64,000 nt of DNA from positions 83,481 through 147,480 of the forward strand of contig CALKKS010000013.1 in assembly GCA_937995345.1 (NCBI GenBank). Reading direction: 5' to 3'. This DNA comes from an uncultured Collinsella sp. (lineage in GTDB: Bacteria > Actinomycetota > Coriobacteriia > Coriobacteriales > Coriobacteriaceae). The notes below the pieces were generated by a model, which was not told where the DNA came from, did not search any database, and saw only the letters and a list, made by a program, of their open reading frames with translations. The translations under genes and the position numbers were made by a program. Positions 48,391-57,450 of this stretch are shown here, piece by piece; the stretch's first letter is position 1, and each line of letters opens with the position of its first letter.

Positions 48391-49545
48391 CTAGAAGCTG
48401 CCGCGCTTGAGGAAGTCGGGAAGCTCAAACTGGTCGTTGCCAAAGTTGGGCAGCTCGGTACCGCCGACGTTGCGAGTCGGGGCAGCCTGAGCAGGGCTGG
48501 CAGCCGGAGCGGTGCGCTGCGGCTCGGCAGAGGCAGCGGCCTTGCTCTGCGACTGCTGGGCAGCGAAGAGCTCGTCCTGACGGTTGACGTTGGAGTCGGA
48601 GAAGCCCGTGGCGATAACGGTGATGCGAACCTGGTCGCCCAGGGACTCGTCAACAACGGTACCGAAGATGATGTTGGCCTCGGGGTCGACGGCATTGGCG
48701 ACAACGTCGGCGGCGTCGCTGATCTCCTGGATGCCCAGGTCCTTGGAGCCGGCGATGGAAAGCAGGACGCGCGTGGCACCATCGATGGAGCTCTCGAGCA
48801 GCGGGCTGGAGATAGCCTGCTGGGCAGCGTCGACGGCACGGGTGTCCCCAGAAGCGGTACCGATACCCATCATGGCGGTGCCGGCCTGCTTCATGATGGT
48901 CTTAACATCGGCGAAGTCCAGGTTGATGATACCCGGGACGGTAATGAGGTCGGTGATGCCCTGGGTGCCCTGGGAAAGGACGCCATCGGCAATAGCGAAT
49001 GCCTCGAGCATCGTGGTCTTCTTCTCGGCGATGTCGAGCAGCTTGTCGTTAGGGATAACGATCATGGTGTCGACGCAATCAGAGAGGGTCTTGATGCCCT
49101 CCTCGGCGCTCTTCTTGCGCTTGCGACCCTCGAAGGTGAAGGGCTTGGTCACGACGGCGACGGTCAGCGCGCCGACCTCGTTCATCGCGATATCGGCAAC
49201 GATGGGAGCGGCGCCGGTACCGGTACCACCGCCCTCGCCGCAGGTGATGAACACCATGTCGGCGCCAGCGAGCGCCTCGGCGATATCGTCGCGGGACTCA
49301 TCGGCAGCCTTGCGGCCAACCTCGGGGTTGGCGCCGGCGCCCAGGCCGCGGGTAAGGTCGGTGCCGATGTGCACCTTGATATCGGCATCAGAGATCGCGA
49401 GCGCCTGAGCATCGGTGTTGATGGCAACAAACTCGACGCCGCGGATGCCCTCTTCGATCATTCGATTGACCGCGTTGGTACCGCCGCCGCCGACGCCGAC
49501 CACCTTAATGACGGCAAGGTAGTTGTTGATCTCTGTCTCGTGCAT
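48391..49545 (-). CDS. ftsZ: Cell division GTPase FtsZ
   Basis: FtsZ polymerises at midcell to organise division. The 384-residue protein has KVVGVGGGGTNAVNRM at the N-terminus, the tubulin signature GGGTGTG at residues 105-111, and the synergy motif in the C-terminal half (VNRQDELFAAQQ follows the core). A linker of about 45 residues leads to the C-terminal tail ELPDFLKRGSF, which binds SepF/FtsA-type partners. The ATG at 49545 follows GGAGGACC. About 200 bp of AT-rich upstream DNA and the ftsQ terminator suggest an own promoter. Confidence 0.97.
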   Translation of the reverse strand: MHETEINNYLAVIKVVGVGGGGTNAVNRMIEEGIRGVEFVAINTDAQALAISDADIKVHIGTDLTRGLGAGANPEVGRKAADESRDDIAEALAGADMVFITCGEGGGTGTGAAPIVADIAMNEVGALTVAVVTKPFTFEGRKRKKSAEEGIKTLSDCVDTMIVIPNDKLLDIAEKKTTMLEAFAIADGVLSQGTQGITDLITVPGIINLDFADVKTIMKQAGTAMMGIGTASGDTRAVDAAQQAISSPLLESSIDGATRVLLSIAGSKDLGIQEISDAADVVANAVDPEANIIFGTVVDESLGDQVRITVIATGFSDSNVNRQDELFAAQQSQSKAAASAEPQRTAPAASPAQAAPTRNVGGTELPNFGNDQFELPDFLKRGSF

Positions 49546-49703
49546 GTCGGTCCTCCGAACAAAGGTTATAGCCATAGCATGGGTTGACCCCTGCGCACAT
49601 TAACCTTCAGGTTGAAAGTAAATGCAAAGGTAAACCGTATTATGTTTGCACATTATGAACGTTTCAGTCAAATAATTGACCGTGAAAACCAAACAAACCA
49701 GAT

Positions 49704-49738
49704 AAACGGCGTGGTATGGCCCCTCAACAAAGCCGTTT
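49704..49738 (-). terminator. Terminator between ftsQ and ftsZ
   Basis: AAACGGC pairs with GCCGTTT around a 21-nt loop; ATCTGGTTTGTTTGG follows on the minus strand. It sits 7 nt past the ftsQ stop. The remaining 49546-49703 is an AT-rich ftsZ leader with CATAAT and TATAAC hexamers. Confidence 0.65.
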
Positions 49739-49744
49739 AGGATG

Positions 49745-51010
49745 CTAGGCGGTCGGTGCGTTCCTAAACGTGTAGTTGCCTGGAGAGCGCACATTGATAT
49801 AGGTTACGCCCTCTACCTGCGAAAGTAGCTTGGTCACGATGCGTTCTTTCTTGGCGATATCGTCCGAATCGCCCAGCGACACCTCGACGCCGTTGTCGAG
49901 ATTTGCCGAGATAGCCTCAACGGAAGGCGTGGAAATATCCTTCACCTGTTCCAAGAACTCGCTCGAAAAACCGCGTGCGTAATCCAGGCCGGCCTTGACG
50001 GCCTTAGAGCTCACCGCCCGACCCGAAACCGGTGCGACATCGGCCGAGACATCAGTCAACAGCACGGCGCCGTAGTGCTTGGCAAGCGCCAGGGCCGCAT
50101 CGATACCGGTCAGGGTGTTGGCACCCTCCCCCGATGTAATGACGTTCCCCTGGTCGTCCACCTCGACAGACGTCGACAGCGGAGCGATCCAGGTGTCATC
50201 GTCTCCGATAGCCCAGGCAAGGTCGTCGGAGCTGATATACGCAATGGCGATAACTTTACGCTCCGTCGGCGTGATGATAAGCGTATGGGGAAACTGGCGC
50301 TGGACATCCACGCCCGAGACCCACGGGTTTTGCTTGAGGCCCTCGGTGATCTGATCGGGATCCACGTTAAAGAGCGACGTGTTCTCGGGAAGATTGATGA
50401 GCTGCATGGCGTCGTGCTTGGTCACATGCTCGCTGCCATGAATCTGAATATCGGTGGCGGCGAACAGGCCAGAGTTGATGACGACGATGGCAATAATAGC
50501 AAGTAAGGCCACAGCTGCCAGGATGCCGCCCGCGATCTTGCCCTTACCCTTAATGACAGAAGCGGCGTCGGTCGTCTTGCTTGCCATGGCACCCAGCGAC
50601 GACAGAGGATTGATGCCCTTTTTTGCCGAAGACGCCTTGGCGGCGGCTACCGATGTCAGTGAACGCGGCTTAGCGCCAGCCAACGTACGGCTGGCATGCG
50701 ACGCACGAGCCCCCAGCGAAGGCTTGGGCGTCGCCATGGGTCGGGAGGTCTTGGTGCCCATCGCCGGCTTGGGCGTCACCGAAGGACGCGAAGCCGGACG
50801 ACTCGCCTTTTTAGAAGCGGGGCGTCCTCCCAGCTGCGAGCCGACGACCGGGCGCTTGGCAGGACGAACGGACCCAACAGACTTGGAGGGCATGGCGGGG
50901 TTATGTTGAGGCTGGGCAGGTGCGCCGGAACGCCCTCCGGCGCGGCGGAAGGTTGGTTTCGATGCTCTAGAAGCCGAGGAATTTAACTTCCGGTCTGAGC
51001 TCGATGCCAT
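49745..51010 (-). CDS. ftsQ: Cell division protein FtsQ/DivIB with a long basic N-terminal tail
   Basis: FtsQ recruits the late divisome from outside the membrane. The 421-residue protein has an unusual cytoplasmic N-terminus of about 158 residues, rich in Arg, Lys, Pro, Ala and Ser, with repeated blocks (SRPSVTPKPAMG and SRPMATPKPSLG). One helix follows (GGILAAVALLAIIAIVVI, about 160-178), then a POTRA domain (ATDIQIHGSEHVTKHDAMQL) and the FtsQ domain to LLSQVEGVTYINVRSPGNYTF. Its start lies 44 nt inside murB. A typical FtsQ is about 250-300 residues, so the tail accounts for the extra length. Confidence 0.92.
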   Translation of the reverse strand: MASSSDRKLNSSASRASKPTFRRAGGRSGAPAQPQHNPAMPSKSVGSVRPAKRPVVGSQLGGRPASKKASRPASRPSVTPKPAMGTKTSRPMATPKPSLGARASHASRTLAGAKPRSLTSVAAAKASSAKKGINPLSSLGAMASKTTDAASVIKGKGKIAGGILAAVALLAIIAIVVINSGLFAATDIQIHGSEHVTKHDAMQLINLPENTSLFNVDPDQITEGLKQNPWVSGVDVQRQFPHTLIITPTERKVIAIAYISSDDLAWAIGDDDTWIAPLSTSVEVDDQGNVITSGEGANTLTGIDAALALAKHYGAVLLTDVSADVAPVSGRAVSSKAVKAGLDYARGFSSEFLEQVKDISTPSVEAISANLDNGVEVSLGDSDDIAKKERIVTKLLSQVEGVTYINVRSPGNYTFRNAPTA

Positions 51011-51878
51011 ACGCCTCCCTCACCTTTCCGTGCACATGCCTGATAACCGCGGCCACGTCATCGGCCGAAGCGGTTCCGTTATTAACGATAAAATTAGCGT
51101 GTACGGGCGAAACTTCCGCACCGCCAACCGAAAAACCCTTTAATCCACAATCCTCAATCAACTTGCCCACGCTTGCGTCGGGCGGGTTGCGAAAGACCGA
51201 TCCGCAGGATGCACGGCCCATGGGCTGCGTGCGCTTGCGGCGCGTCAGGTACCGCTCCATGCGCTCGCGAATGTCGGCCTTGGGCGCAGCCTTGAGCTTA
51301 AGCACGCACTCGAGAATGATCTCGTTACGCGGCAAGCTGCACTCGCGATACCCCCAAGCGATCTCGGACCCTGCATAGTGCTTAATACCGGACGCCGGAT
51401 CAAACGTAACCACGTCCTCGATAAGGGAGCCGATCCACTCGGTCCGCGTACCTGCGTTCATGGACACGGCGCCGCCGACCGAACCGGGAATACCGACCGC
51501 GAACTCAAGGCCCGAAAGCCCACGCGACAAGGCGTCGTTGACCAAACGCGCGAACATCACGCCCGCACCAACGGTCAGCGTGCAGCCGTCCTCGGCAACA
51601 ACCGTGCGCTGAAACTCACGTCCCAGCGAAATAACGGCGCCGCGATAACCGGCATCGGCAACCAACAGGTTGGACCCCTTGCCGATAATCACCCACGGCA
51701 CCTGCTCGCGGTCAAGCACCGCCACGGCGCGACGTAGGGCATGGTAGCTATGGCACGTCACAAAGAGGTCGGCCTTGCCGCCGATACGATAGCTTGTATG
51801 GCGTGCAAGACGTTCGTCCTCGACCACGTCCGTGTCGATCATGCCCGAAAGCGCCATGACGGCGTTAAACAGACCCAT
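50967..51878 (-). CDS. murB: UDP-N-acetylenolpyruvoylglucosamine reductase MurB
   Basis: MurB reduces the enolpyruvyl group to make UDP-MurNAc, using FAD and NADPH. The 303-residue protein is of the type II MurB kind: RHTSYRIGGKADLFV near residue 25, VIIGKGSNLLVADAGYRGAVI (about 59-79) for FAD, GIPGSVGGAVSMNAG near 127 and the catalytic end with NIVNNG-like NFIVNNGTASADDV. No strong ribosome site is seen before ATG 51878; the 3-5 nt gap after murC suggests coupling. Its last 44 nt overlap the ftsQ start. Confidence 0.95.
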   Translation of the reverse strand: MGLFNAVMALSGMIDTDVVEDERLARHTSYRIGGKADLFVTCHSYHALRRAVAVLDREQVPWVIIGKGSNLLVADAGYRGAVISLGREFQRTVVAEDGCTLTVGAGVMFARLVNDALSRGLSGLEFAVGIPGSVGGAVSMNAGTRTEWIGSLIEDVVTFDPASGIKHYAGSEIAWGYRECSLPRNEIILECVLKLKAAPKADIRERMERYLTRRKRTQPMGRASCGSVFRNPPDASVGKLIEDCGLKGFSVGGAEVSPVHANFIVNNGTASADDVAAVIRHVHGKVREAYGIELRPEVKFLGF

Positions 51879-51883
51879 TGGGC

Positions 51884-53302
51884 TTAAGCGTCTTTCTTGG
51901 CAGTCAGATACTCAATGAACTCGGGGCCGACGGTCGTAACGTCGCCGGCACCCATGGTGACCAGCAGGTCGCCCTCGCCCACGAGCTTCTCAAGCTCCTG
52001 GTTGAGCTCAAGACGGCTGGAGCAGTACACGACCTCCTTGCCGGGGTGCTTGGCACGAACGGTATCAGCGAGCATCTTGGAGGTAACGCCCGGAATCGGC
52101 ATCTCGCCGGCGGAGAACACATCGATCAGCAGCAGCTTATCGGCATTGGCGAAGGCATCGGCAAAGTCATCGCACAGAGCCTGCAGGCGCGAATAGCGGT
52201 GCGGTTGGAACACGACATCAACATGTTTGTAGCCCAGCGACGAGGCGGCAGCGAGCGTTGCCTTGATCTCGGTGGGATGATGGCCGTAATCGTCAACCAC
52301 CGTGATGCCGTCGATATCGCCCACGTGGGTAAAGCGACGGCGGACGCCCTCAAAACTCGAAAGTGCCTTAGCGGCGGCGTCGATATCGAGACCCAGGACA
52401 TGGGCGACGGTCAAGACAGCCGTGGCGTTGAGCATGTTGTGACGACCGGGGTTGCTCTTGATCTCGACAGCGTGCTCGGTGCCGTCCTCAAAGCGAACGA
52501 TAAAATCGCTCTGGATGCCCTTGACATCAGGATGCACGCAGACGATGTCGTTGCTCTCGGCAAAGCCATAGGAAAGCACATGACGGCCCGTCGACTTGGC
52601 GAGCTCGACCAGATGCGGGTCCTCGCCGCAAACGATGACGGTGCCGTCCTCGCCAACCAGCCCCATAAACTTGGCAAAGGTGGCCTCGATCTCCTCGATG
52701 CCCGAGTAGTGATCGAGATGGTCGGCCTCGACGTTGGTCACGATGACCACATTGGGGTTCAGGAACAGGAATGAGCTGTCGGACTCGTCGGCCTCGGCGA
52801 CAAAGTAGTCACCCGAGCCGTTCTTGCCGTTGGTGTCGTAGCCCTCGACAATGCCACCGATCAGGAAGCTGGGGTCCAAGCCCATGCGGTCGAGCATGGT
52901 AGCGCACATCGAAGAGGTCGTGGTCTTGCCGTGCGTGCCGGCAACGGCGACAGTGGTGTAGCCGTGGCCCAGGGCCGACAGCATCTTGGCACGGGGCCAC
53001 ACGGGAATACCGAGCTCGCGGGCACGCACGAGCTCGGGGTTGGACTCGGGAATAGCGGTGGAGACCACGACCACGTCGGGCTTGACCTCGTCGATCGTCG
53101 CAGACTCATGGCCCACGTGGACCTTCACGCCGGCGCGGGTAAGCTGGCGAATATAGCGAGACGTCTTAAGGTCGGAGCCGGTAACGGTATAACCGCGCTC
53201 GTGCAGGACGAGGGCGATGCCGCTCATGCCGGCGCCACCGATACCGATAAAGTGGGCGCTCTTGAACTCGGGCGCGGAGGTTGCAGTCTGGGAATCAGCC
53301 AT
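51884..53302 (-). CDS. murC: UDP-N-acetylmuramate--L-alanine ligase MurC
   Basis: MurC adds the first amino acid, L-Ala, to UDP-MurNAc. The 472-residue ligase starts MADSQTATSAP at 53302 with AAGGAG 11 nt upstream. Marks are HFIGIGGAGMSGIALVL at 17 (UDP-binding), the ATP P-loop GTHGKTT at 122-128, VAEADESDSSFLF near 165 and DDYGHHPTEIKATL near 326. It lies just upstream of murB in the wall operon, about 100 nt after murG. Length is normal. Confidence 0.97.
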   Translation of the reverse strand: MADSQTATSAPEFKSAHFIGIGGAGMSGIALVLHERGYTVTGSDLKTSRYIRQLTRAGVKVHVGHESATIDEVKPDVVVVSTAIPESNPELVRARELGIPVWPRAKMLSALGHGYTTVAVAGTHGKTTTSSMCATMLDRMGLDPSFLIGGIVEGYDTNGKNGSGDYFVAEADESDSSFLFLNPNVVIVTNVEADHLDHYSGIEEIEATFAKFMGLVGEDGTVIVCGEDPHLVELAKSTGRHVLSYGFAESNDIVCVHPDVKGIQSDFIVRFEDGTEHAVEIKSNPGRHNMLNATAVLTVAHVLGLDIDAAAKALSSFEGVRRRFTHVGDIDGITVVDDYGHHPTEIKATLAAASSLGYKHVDVVFQPHRYSRLQALCDDFADAFANADKLLLIDVFSAGEMPIPGVTSKMLADTVRAKHPGKEVVYCSSRLELNQELEKLVGEGDLLVTMGAGDVTTVGPEFIEYLTAKKDA

Positions 53303-53399
53303 GTGCTCGTGTACTCCTTGCGTAAACACTGCCTGTAACCCGTTAACTGTACCGCACCTACCGCATCAGCGCGAGGGCGACCGGCGATATCCCGTCTAA

Positions 53400-54515
53400 C
53401 TAACGCAATCCCTCTACCGCGTCGGCCAAAAGTGCGGCGGCACGGTCCTGGGCCAAGCCACGCGCCGCCTGACGCATGGCATCACGCGCCGCGGTGTCAT
53501 CGATCAGGTGCAGCAGCTCGTCGGCAAAGGCAGGGGCATCGATATCGGCATCGGCGCATAGCACGCCGGCACCGGCATCGACCAGGTAACGCGCATTCGT
53601 GGTCTGGTGGTCGGCCGTGGCGTGCGGATACGGCACGAGCACCGAGGGCACGGCAAGCGCGGCGATCTCGGCCACGCTCGAGGCACCGGAACGCGAGAGC
53701 ACCAGATCGGCAGCAGCCAGCATATCGCCCATGTTGTCGATGTAGGGCTGGACACGATAGCGCTTCGCCTCCTCGGGCGTCAGCGCCAAAGCGCGCTCGG
53801 TCTCCTCAAAGCCGTCGGTACCCGTCGAATGCAAAATGTAGAGATTCTCGCGGGTCAGCAGCTCACCCTTGAGCGAGGCAACGCGCTCGTTGAGATGCCG
53901 TGCACCAAGTGAACCGCCAAAGACGAGCAGAAGCGTCGCATCCTCGGGCACGCCGAGCGTCTTGCGACCGCGAGCGCGATCGCCCTCGATCACCGAACGA
54001 CGCACGGGATTGCCCGTCATGAGCACATGGTCGGGGTCGCCCTCGCGCTCAAAGACCGCGCGGGCCGCAGGTACCGAAATGCACACGCGGGCGGCATGCG
54101 AGTTCATCATCTTATTGGCCAGACCCGGAACAGAGTTCTGCTCGTGCAGCAGATACGGAACGCCGGCGTCCTTGCACCAGCCCAGCAGCGGGACCTCAAC
54201 GTAAGCACCAAAGCCGATAGCGGCATCGGGCTTACCAACCTTCGAGAAGTGACTGGCAAGCGCACGCTTCGCCTTGTTGACGCGCCACAGCGAGGTCAGC
54301 GCCGTCCAGGGACGGGAGCGATCGAAGCCCGTGACCGTGATGGGCACAAAATCGAATCCGGCCTCGGGAACCAGACGACCCTCGAGCTTGCGCGATTGGC
54401 CAACGAACACAACGTGATGACCGCGGTCACGCAGCTCCTCGGCCAAGGCAAGCGCGGGGTTGATATGTCCTGCCGTGCCGCCAGCTGCAATAGCAACGGT
54501 CATCTTATCGGTCAT
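53400..54515 (-). CDS. murG: UDP-GlcNAc transferase MurG
   Basis: MurG adds GlcNAc to lipid I to form lipid II at the inner face of the membrane. The 371-residue protein starts MTDKMTVAIAAGGTAGHINP with the diagnostic GGTAGHINP; LHEQNSVPGLANK (about 125-137) and FGGSLGARHLNERV near 185, and the C-terminal RSGASSVAEIAALAVPSVLVPYPHATADHQ are all conserved. The ATG at 54515 has AAGGGA 5 nt upstream and overlaps the ftsW 3' end by 11 nt. Confidence 0.97.
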   Translation of the reverse strand: MTDKMTVAIAAGGTAGHINPALALAEELRDRGHHVVFVGQSRKLEGRLVPEAGFDFVPITVTGFDRSRPWTALTSLWRVNKAKRALASHFSKVGKPDAAIGFGAYVEVPLLGWCKDAGVPYLLHEQNSVPGLANKMMNSHAARVCISVPAARAVFEREGDPDHVLMTGNPVRRSVIEGDRARGRKTLGVPEDATLLLVFGGSLGARHLNERVASLKGELLTRENLYILHSTGTDGFEETERALALTPEEAKRYRVQPYIDNMGDMLAAADLVLSRSGASSVAEIAALAVPSVLVPYPHATADHQTTNARYLVDAGAGVLCADADIDAPAFADELLHLIDDTAARDAMRQAARGLAQDRAAALLADAVEGLR

Positions 54516-56025
54516 GGTAATCCCTTCGTACACGCGGCCCCTGGTCATCGGTGCGCAAACGCGCCGACGGGTCCGAATTCAAATCGATTCGATTATATCC
54601 GCCGCCCGCATTGCGAGGAGTGGGGCGCTGCGGACGACCTTGCGGCGCCGTTCGCCGACGCGGACGAACTGCCGGCTCGGTCGCAGAGCCATCCAGAACG
54701 GTAAAGCCGTTACGCGAAGATTGCTCGCCGCGCACGTGGGGCACGCCGGCGGTACTCTCATCCATAACGGCAAAGCTCTCGCGGCGACGGTCGTACTCAT
54801 CGCGACGGGCGCTCTCATACGAAACACGCAGGATCAGACCGGCGAGCATGAGCGACACGATAATCGACGAACCGCCGTAGCTAATAAACGGCAGCGGCTT
54901 GCCCGTCATGGGAAACACATTGAGAATGCCCAGTGCGTTAATCAAAAACTGCACCGCAAGGATGACCGCGGAACCCGATGCCATAAGTGCTCCGCGACGG
55001 TCGGTCGCCTGCTCGGCAATGCGAAACGCCGAGTAGATCAGCATCGCAAACACCAAGAAGAACAGCACGGTTCCGATAAAGCCAACTTCCTCGCCGATAA
55101 TAGCCAAGATGTAGTCGTTATGCGCCTCGGGCAAATACGAGTACTTCATGGTTGAGTTGCCGATACCGCGACCGAACAGGCCGCCCGAGGCAAACGCCAT
55201 GATGGCAAGCGTGGCCTGATAGCCGTCACCATATTCGTCTGCCCAAGGATTCCAAGCAACCTCGACACGCGTCATACGATACGGCTCGGCGATAAGGGCG
55301 ATCGCAATGACGGCGATGCCGGCAACGACCGTCCAAACGATATATTTGGGATCCAATCCCGCAAACAACGCCATGCACATGAGGGTCAGCAAGATAATCA
55401 GGACGGTGCCAAAATCGGGCTGAATAAAGATCAGAAAGAGCGAAATGCCCAGGTAGGCACCCATCTTGCGAAGAAACTCGTTGATGTTGCCGCCGGGCGA
55501 AAAGATACGGTCGAGCATGATTGCCGAATACGCGATGGCGAACGGCTTTAAAAACTCAGACGGCTGAAACTGAATACCGGCGATGTTGAGCCAACGCGTG
55601 GCGCCACGACTGCCGCTACCCATAAAGAACACCAGAACCAGTAGCCCTATCATGCCCATGAGGAAGACCCTGAGCACGTCTTCCCCAAACCAACTGTCCG
55701 GCAAGATGCGCACGATGGCAACCATAGCCAGCACGCCAACTCCGGCAAACGCGGCTTGTCGAAACAGGAAAAACGTCGCCGAACCGTTCTCGTGCAGTGC
55801 CTCGACCGAAGATGCCGAGTACACCATCAGCAAGCCGAAGCAAACCAAGCTAAACAGGCAGGCCATAAATATCAAACGGGGGCGCATGATGCGGGCGGGG
55901 ACGCCGGCAATATAGCGCTCACCGAACGTCTGCCCGCCGCGTCCGGAACGCGGCGTGCTACGCAGCGAGGAAGCACGGTCCGAGTCGGGCCTCCTCATAT
56001 CACTTCGGGGGCTCTCCTCTCTCAC
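54505..56025 (-). CDS. ftsW: SEDS-family FtsW with basic C-terminal tail
   Basis: FtsW is the septal peptidoglycan polymerase that works with its class B PBP. The protein of about 506 residues has ten predicted helices, GATRWLNIAGIQFQPSEFLKP (about 142-162), FISYGGSSIIVSL near 385 and other SEDS marks. An extra C-terminal tail of about 100 residues is Arg/Pro-rich and likely unfolded (RPRRRTAPQGRPQRPTPR). The start is a GTG at 56025 (AGGGG about 6 nt upstream); a TTG two codons earlier is an alternative. The first ~45 residues are polar and cytoplasmic. It is 9 nt downstream of murD. Confidence 0.93.
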   Translation of the reverse strand: MREESPRSDMRRPDSDRASSLRSTPRSGRGGQTFGERYIAGVPARIMRPRLIFMACLFSLVCFGLLMVYSASSVEALHENGSATFFLFRQAAFAGVGVLAMVAIVRILPDSWFGEDVLRVFLMGMIGLLVLVFFMGSGSRGATRWLNIAGIQFQPSEFLKPFAIAYSAIMLDRIFSPGGNINEFLRKMGAYLGISLFLIFIQPDFGTVLIILLTLMCMALFAGLDPKYIVWTVVAGIAVIAIALIAEPYRMTRVEVAWNPWADEYGDGYQATLAIMAFASGGLFGRGIGNSTMKYSYLPEAHNDYILAIIGEEVGFIGTVLFFLVFAMLIYSAFRIAEQATDRRGALMASGSAVILAVQFLINALGILNVFPMTGKPLPFISYGGSSIIVSLMLAGLILRVSYESARRDEYDRRRESFAVMDESTAGVPHVRGEQSSRNGFTVLDGSATEPAVRPRRRTAPQGRPQRPTPRNAGGGYNRIDLNSDPSARLRTDDQGPRVRRDYHDR

Positions 56026-56034
56026 CGGCAACCC

Positions 56035-57441
56035 CTATTCCGTTTGCGATTTCGCCGCTGCGGCAAGCTGGGCCACGTAGTCCTTGAACACGCGACCGCG
56101 CTCCTCGTAGCCCGAGAACTCGTCGAACGAAGAGCAAGCGGGCGAAAGCAGGATCACGTCGCCGCGGCTCGAGAGCGAGCGGGCAACGTCAACGGCATCG
56201 CGCAGGTCATCGGCCTGGGCGATATCAACGTCACCATCGACATCGGCCTCGTCCATAGCGGCGGTAAAGCGCTCGCGCGCATCGCCAAAGCAAACGACCG
56301 AGCGCACGTTGTCCATAACGACGCGGGCAAAGTCCGCAAGCGGCGTACCCTTATCGTGGCCGCCGAGCAGCAAAATCACATCGTCGTCGGGAAACGCCGT
56401 CAGGGCCTTTTCGACCGCATCGGTGTTCGTTGCCTTGGAATCGTTGACGTAGCGCACGCCATCGATCTCGCCGCAGGGTTCCACGCGGTGTTCGAGCGGC
56501 TGGAACGATGCCAAACCGCGGCAAATGCCCTCGGGATCGGCACCGACGGCCAGAGCAGCCGTGGCGGCACATAGGGCATTGATGACATTGTGATGGCCCG
56601 AGATCTTGAGCTCGGATGTGGCGACAAGCTGAGTCTCGACGCCCTTCAGGCGCACGATCATCTTGCCGTCGCGCACGAAGGCAGCGTCTGCACCCTCGGG
56701 CTCGTCAAAAGCGACCTTGCAGATGCGGCGGCCCGGTGTGTAGATGTACTCATCGAACTCATGGATGCCGGCATCCTCAACGTCGATAACCACGAGGTCA
56801 TCGTCGACCATATTCTCGAACAACTTGATCTTGGCAAGCGCATAGTTCTTGTGGCTCTTGTGCCAGCCCAGGTGATCGGGCGTGATGTTGAGCAGCACCG
56901 CCACGCGAGGATGAAGCTCGGCGGTCGTAGCAATCTGATAACTCGACAGCTCGGCCACAAACCACTCGTTATGCGCGCGGCCGTCGATCTCGTTCACCGG
57001 CGGCTCACCGATGTTGCCGACGGCCACGCTGGCTTCACCGGCGGCCTTGAGCAGATAATCGGTCAGCGACGTGGTAGTTGTCTTGCCGTTGGTGCCCGTG
57101 ATGGCGATCCAATTTTGGGGAGACAGGCGATAGGCAAACTCGGGCTCACCCATAATCTGAGCGGCATGCTCACGCCCAGCCTTAAAGAAGGCCGAGAACT
57201 CTGAGATACCCGGGCATGTCACGCACACGTCATAGGCACCCTCGACCTGCTCGGTGCCGTAGACAAACGACGCGCCCTGCGCCTCGAGCGCACGTGTGGC
57301 GTCATTGGGCTCGGAGGTACCACCGCCATACACGGTCGTGGCGCTCACGCGCTCGGGGTGAGCCAGCGCCCAACGGGCGACATCGAGACCGGATTTACCC
57401 TGCCCCAAAACAAGCAGGCTAAAGACATCAGCAAGAGGCAT
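56035..57441 (-). CDS. murD: UDP-MurNAc-L-alanine--D-glutamate ligase MurD
   Basis: MurD adds D-glutamate to the wall precursor. The 468-residue enzyme has LVLGQGKSGLDVARW at 10, the ATP loop GTNGKTTT at 116-123, AELSSYQIAT near 168, LNITPDHLGWHKSH near 188 and LLGGHDKG near 360. It lies 9 nt after the mraY stop on the same strand and 9 nt before the ftsW start, in the tightly packed wall operon. The ATG at 57441 gives MPLADVFSLL. Confidence 0.96.
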   Translation of the reverse strand: MPLADVFSLLVLGQGKSGLDVARWALAHPERVSATTVYGGGTSEPNDATRALEAQGASFVYGTEQVEGAYDVCVTCPGISEFSAFFKAGREHAAQIMGEPEFAYRLSPQNWIAITGTNGKTTTTSLTDYLLKAAGEASVAVGNIGEPPVNEIDGRAHNEWFVAELSSYQIATTAELHPRVAVLLNITPDHLGWHKSHKNYALAKIKLFENMVDDDLVVIDVEDAGIHEFDEYIYTPGRRICKVAFDEPEGADAAFVRDGKMIVRLKGVETQLVATSELKISGHHNVINALCAATAALAVGADPEGICRGLASFQPLEHRVEPCGEIDGVRYVNDSKATNTDAVEKALTAFPDDDVILLLGGHDKGTPLADFARVVMDNVRSVVCFGDARERFTAAMDEADVDGDVDIAQADDLRDAVDVARSLSSRGDVILLSPACSSFDEFSGYEERGRVFKDYVAQLAAAAKSQTE

Positions 57442-57450
57442 GAAAGACCA

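Noticed and set aside
49600..49794. 64-codon minus-strand frame between ftsQ and ftsZ
   Set aside because: It crosses the ftsQ terminator and ftsZ leader, and has no family resemblance or ribosome site.
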